This document shows, piece by piece, positions 45,077-46,523 of a stretch of 46,523 bases of DNA. The stretch is from Duganella phyllosphaerae. GTDB lineage: Bacteria; Pseudomonadota; Gammaproteobacteria; Burkholderiales; Burkholderiaceae_D. Location: assembly GCF_001758785.1 (NCBI RefSeq), contig NZ_LROM01000040.1:1-46523 (forward strand), given 5' to 3'. Position numbers and translations under genes: made by a program. Numbering within the stretch: position 1 is the stretch's first letter; the number at the start of each line of letters is the position of its first letter. The notes beneath the pieces were generated by a model. That model ran no database searches, had not been told where the DNA came from, and saw only the letters and a program-made list of their open reading frames with translations.

Positions 45077-45096
45077 CCCGGCTTTTCTGGCTGAGC

Positions 45097-46236
45097 CTAT
45101 CTTAGCGACTGCGCGAAAGCCACCAGGTTGCCGGTCAAGTCGCCGTACGCGGTCACCTCCCGCTCCCATGCGACTGCCCGCGCGGCGATCTGCGGCGCCT
45201 CGGCGCGCAGGCCACGCCACAAGGCAGGCCAGTCGGCGTCAAGGTGTACGCCATTCCACGCCAGCGTAAAAGCGCTGATGGCATCGAGTCCCACGGCGTA
45301 ACGCTGCAAGAAGGCGCGCAGTTTCTTGTGGTGCAAATTGTCGTCCTGCGGGTAGATATGCCACACGAACGGCTTGCCCGCCCACTGCGCGCGCACCCAG
45401 GAATCCTCGCCGCGCACCAGGTTGACATCGCACGCCCACAGCAGCTTGTCGTAGTCCGGCTGCTGCACGAACGGCAGCACGCGCACGGTCAGGTGTCCCC
45501 GCGTGGCCACCGCCCCGGCAACCGCATCGCCACCAAGGAAGCCTTGCACCGCCTGGGTCGCCACGCCCTCGGGCACGAAACAGGTAATCGCTTCAGCGCC
45601 ACCCTGCCACGCCTCGAACAGCGGCGCCACCGGTGCAAACGGATAGCAAAACACCGACACGCGCGTGGCCGCCAATTCGGCCGGGCTGGCGCCGAGCGAC
45701 TGCAAAAAATCGCTGGCGAGCGCGGGATCGGCCAGGAAGGCGCGGCGCTCGTCGAACAGCGCCGCCTCGCGCAGCAGGCCGCCGGTTTTGTCCGTAAAGC
45801 CAGGGAAGAAAAAGTGCTTGGTCAGCGGCAGTTGCGGATGCGGCGACGTCAGGCGGTGGCAGCCTTCCACCCACTCTTCCGCCGTCAAACCTTCGAAGTT
45901 GAACCACACCGGGCGCGGCGTGCATTGCGCCATCGCGGCCACGTAGTGCGGCGGCAGATCGACGGCAAAAAATTCGATGACGATATCGGCCACAGCCTCC
46001 GGCGTGTACATGCCATCCTGGTCGCGCCAGTGGCGCACGGCCACGCCCTGCACTACCTGGTTTTCGGCGCTGGTATCGACGTCGGGACACAGGCGCTGGA
46101 AACTGGCCAGGTCGTCCACCCACAGCCGCACGGCGATGCCATGCTCGGCGTGCAACTGGCGCGCCAGGCGCCAGCAGATGCCGATGTCGCCATAGTTGTC
46201 GATAACGCGGCAAAACAGGTCGAGGCGCATGGTCAT
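45097..46236 (-). CDS. earP: EF-P arginine rhamnosyltransferase EarP
   Basis: EarP transfers rhamnose from dTDP-rhamnose to Arg32 of EF-P. It has 379 residues from the ATG at 46234-46236 (a second ATG two codons on is equally possible; both lack a ribosome site). DLFCRVIDNYGDIGICWRLA with Asp13 and Asp17 forms the catalytic N-terminus. The dTDP-sugar site near the C-terminal domain is NLVRGEDSWVRAQWAGKPF and YPQDDNLHHKKL. The frame is open back to 46377 but that part lies in tRNA-Glu. It is directly upstream of efp on the same strand. Confidence 0.95.
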   Translation of the reverse strand: MTMRLDLFCRVIDNYGDIGICWRLARQLHAEHGIAVRLWVDDLASFQRLCPDVDTSAENQVVQGVAVRHWRDQDGMYTPEAVADIVIEFFAVDLPPHYVAAMAQCTPRPVWFNFEGLTAEEWVEGCHRLTSPHPQLPLTKHFFFPGFTDKTGGLLREAALFDERRAFLADPALASDFLQSLGASPAELAATRVSVFCYPFAPVAPLFEAWQGGAEAITCFVPEGVATQAVQGFLGGDAVAGAVATRGHLTVRVLPFVQQPDYDKLLWACDVNLVRGEDSWVRAQWAGKPFVWHIYPQDDNLHHKKLRAFLQRYAVGLDAISAFTLAWNGVHLDADWPALWRGLRAEAPQIAARAVAWEREVTAYGDLTGNLVAFAQSLR

Positions 46237-46261
46237 GGTGGAGAAGTTAAAGGCGAAATGG

Positions 46262-46287
46262 AAAAAAGCCGCACGAGGCGGCTTTTT
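46262..46287 (-). terminator. Rho-independent terminator after tRNA-Glu
   Basis: AAAAAGCCGC (46263-46272) pairs with GCGGCTTTTT (46278-46287) across a 5-base loop. Read on the minus strand it ends in six T residues, 13 bases beyond the tRNA CCA, and separates the tRNA transcript from earP. Confidence 0.9.
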
Positions 46288-46299
46288 CTTCTTGCTGTC

Positions 46300-46375
46300 T
46301 GGCGTCCCCAGGGGGATTCGAACCCCCGTACTCACCGTGAAAGGGTGATGTCCTAGGCCTCTAGACGATGGGGAC
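46300..46375 (-). tRNA. tRNA-Glu (anticodon TTC)
   Basis: A 76-base cloverleaf on the minus strand, with 5' GTCCCCATCG and 3' GGGGACGCCA (CCA encoded). The anticodon loop CCTTTCA carries TTC. The T arm reads GGGGGTTCGAATCCCCC. A second copy lies 170 bases upstream. Confidence 0.97.
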
Positions 46376-46469
46376 AATGGTTAGTCCGACAAACCTACTG
46401 CTACGGTTTTTCGAACTATCCGGAAATCTGTCCGTACTGGCCAATTACATACTACTACTTGGAAATATC

Positions 46470-46523
46470 TGGCGTCCCCAGGGGGATTCGAACCCCCGTA
46501 CTCACCGTGAAAGGGTGATGTCC
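46470..46523 (-). tRNA. tRNA-Glu (anticodon TTC), second copy, cut by window edge
   Basis: The 3' 54 bases of a tRNA-Glu identical to 46300-46353 over the shared part, including anticodon TTC and encoded CCA. The 5' part lies outside the window. The 94-base spacer between the copies shows no terminator, so both are probably cut from one transcript. Confidence 0.95.

Noticed and set aside
46237..46377. A 47-codon extension of EarP
   Set aside because: It reads through a terminator and tRNA-Glu.

Overview
The window reads as a chromosomal segment of a high-GC betaproteobacterium, most likely Burkholderiales, family Oxalobacteraceae (Massilia/Duganella/Janthinobacterium-like). The basis is gene order (yceD-rpmF-plsX-fabHDG-acpP-fabF followed by rpoE-rseA; efp next to earP), an EF-P carrying Arg32 rather than Lys, and protein sequences resembling that group. 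This is inference from recognised families; no database search was run. Nearly every base is explained by ordinary chromosomal genes. I see no prophage, insertion sequence, CRISPR array or rRNA.

Layout. 1-8455 (all minus): fatty-acid and phospholipid synthesis operon transcribed yceD -> rpmF -> plsX -> fabH -> fabD -> fabG -> acpP -> fabF, then a YgfX-like membrane protein, the envelope-stress sigma factor rpoE and the start of its anti-sigma rseA. A good sigma70 promoter precedes yceD, and a sigma-E-type promoter precedes rpoE. A 121-bp nested inverted repeat lies between yceD and rpmF. 8605-9977 (plus): Maf/YceF nucleotide pyrophosphatase and an RsmI-like methylase. 10154-14471: EAL-HDOD signalling protein, rRNA methyltransferase RlmJ with a long disordered tail, a 66-aa protein, and isocitrate lyase (aceA). 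14838-16954: a divergent MFS/AraC pair. 17096-22807 (minus): a DUF349 protein translationally coupled to moaE, then clpB with a textbook heat-shock promoter.

22906-27290 (minus): a DUF2804 protein, a Pat/YfiQ-type protein lysine acetyltransferase and a degenerate hemerythrin-like protein. 27440-35770 (plus): sbcD-sbcC nuclease, a CJM1_0395-type metalloprotease-like protein whose ribosome site lies in a hairpin, a small zinc-ribbon protein, a 303-aa protein with a FliA(sigma28)-like promoter, a candidate small RNA or attenuated leader, and a class I methyltransferase. 35845-39654 (plus): initiator tRNA with its own promoter and terminator, a Tat-exported phosphoesterase, a 74-aa protein, and the RNA helicase DbpA. 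39799-42659: a second Fsr-like MFS/AraC pair plus an unknown 244-aa protein. 42662-46523 (minus): two tRNA-Glu copies, earP, efp and a Tat-exported amidase.

Recurring themes are lipid synthesis and envelope stress, heat shock and DNA repair, translation quality (EF-P rhamnosylation, rRNA methylation, tRNAs), and two paralogous drug-efflux-type MFS/AraC modules. A family of REP-like hairpins (8-bp stem, 4-nt loop) sits in three of the gaps between convergent genes. The least explained elements are the nested inverted repeat at 7838-7958, the promoter-repeat-terminator unit at 34443-34551, and the FliA-like promoter at 33375-33401.
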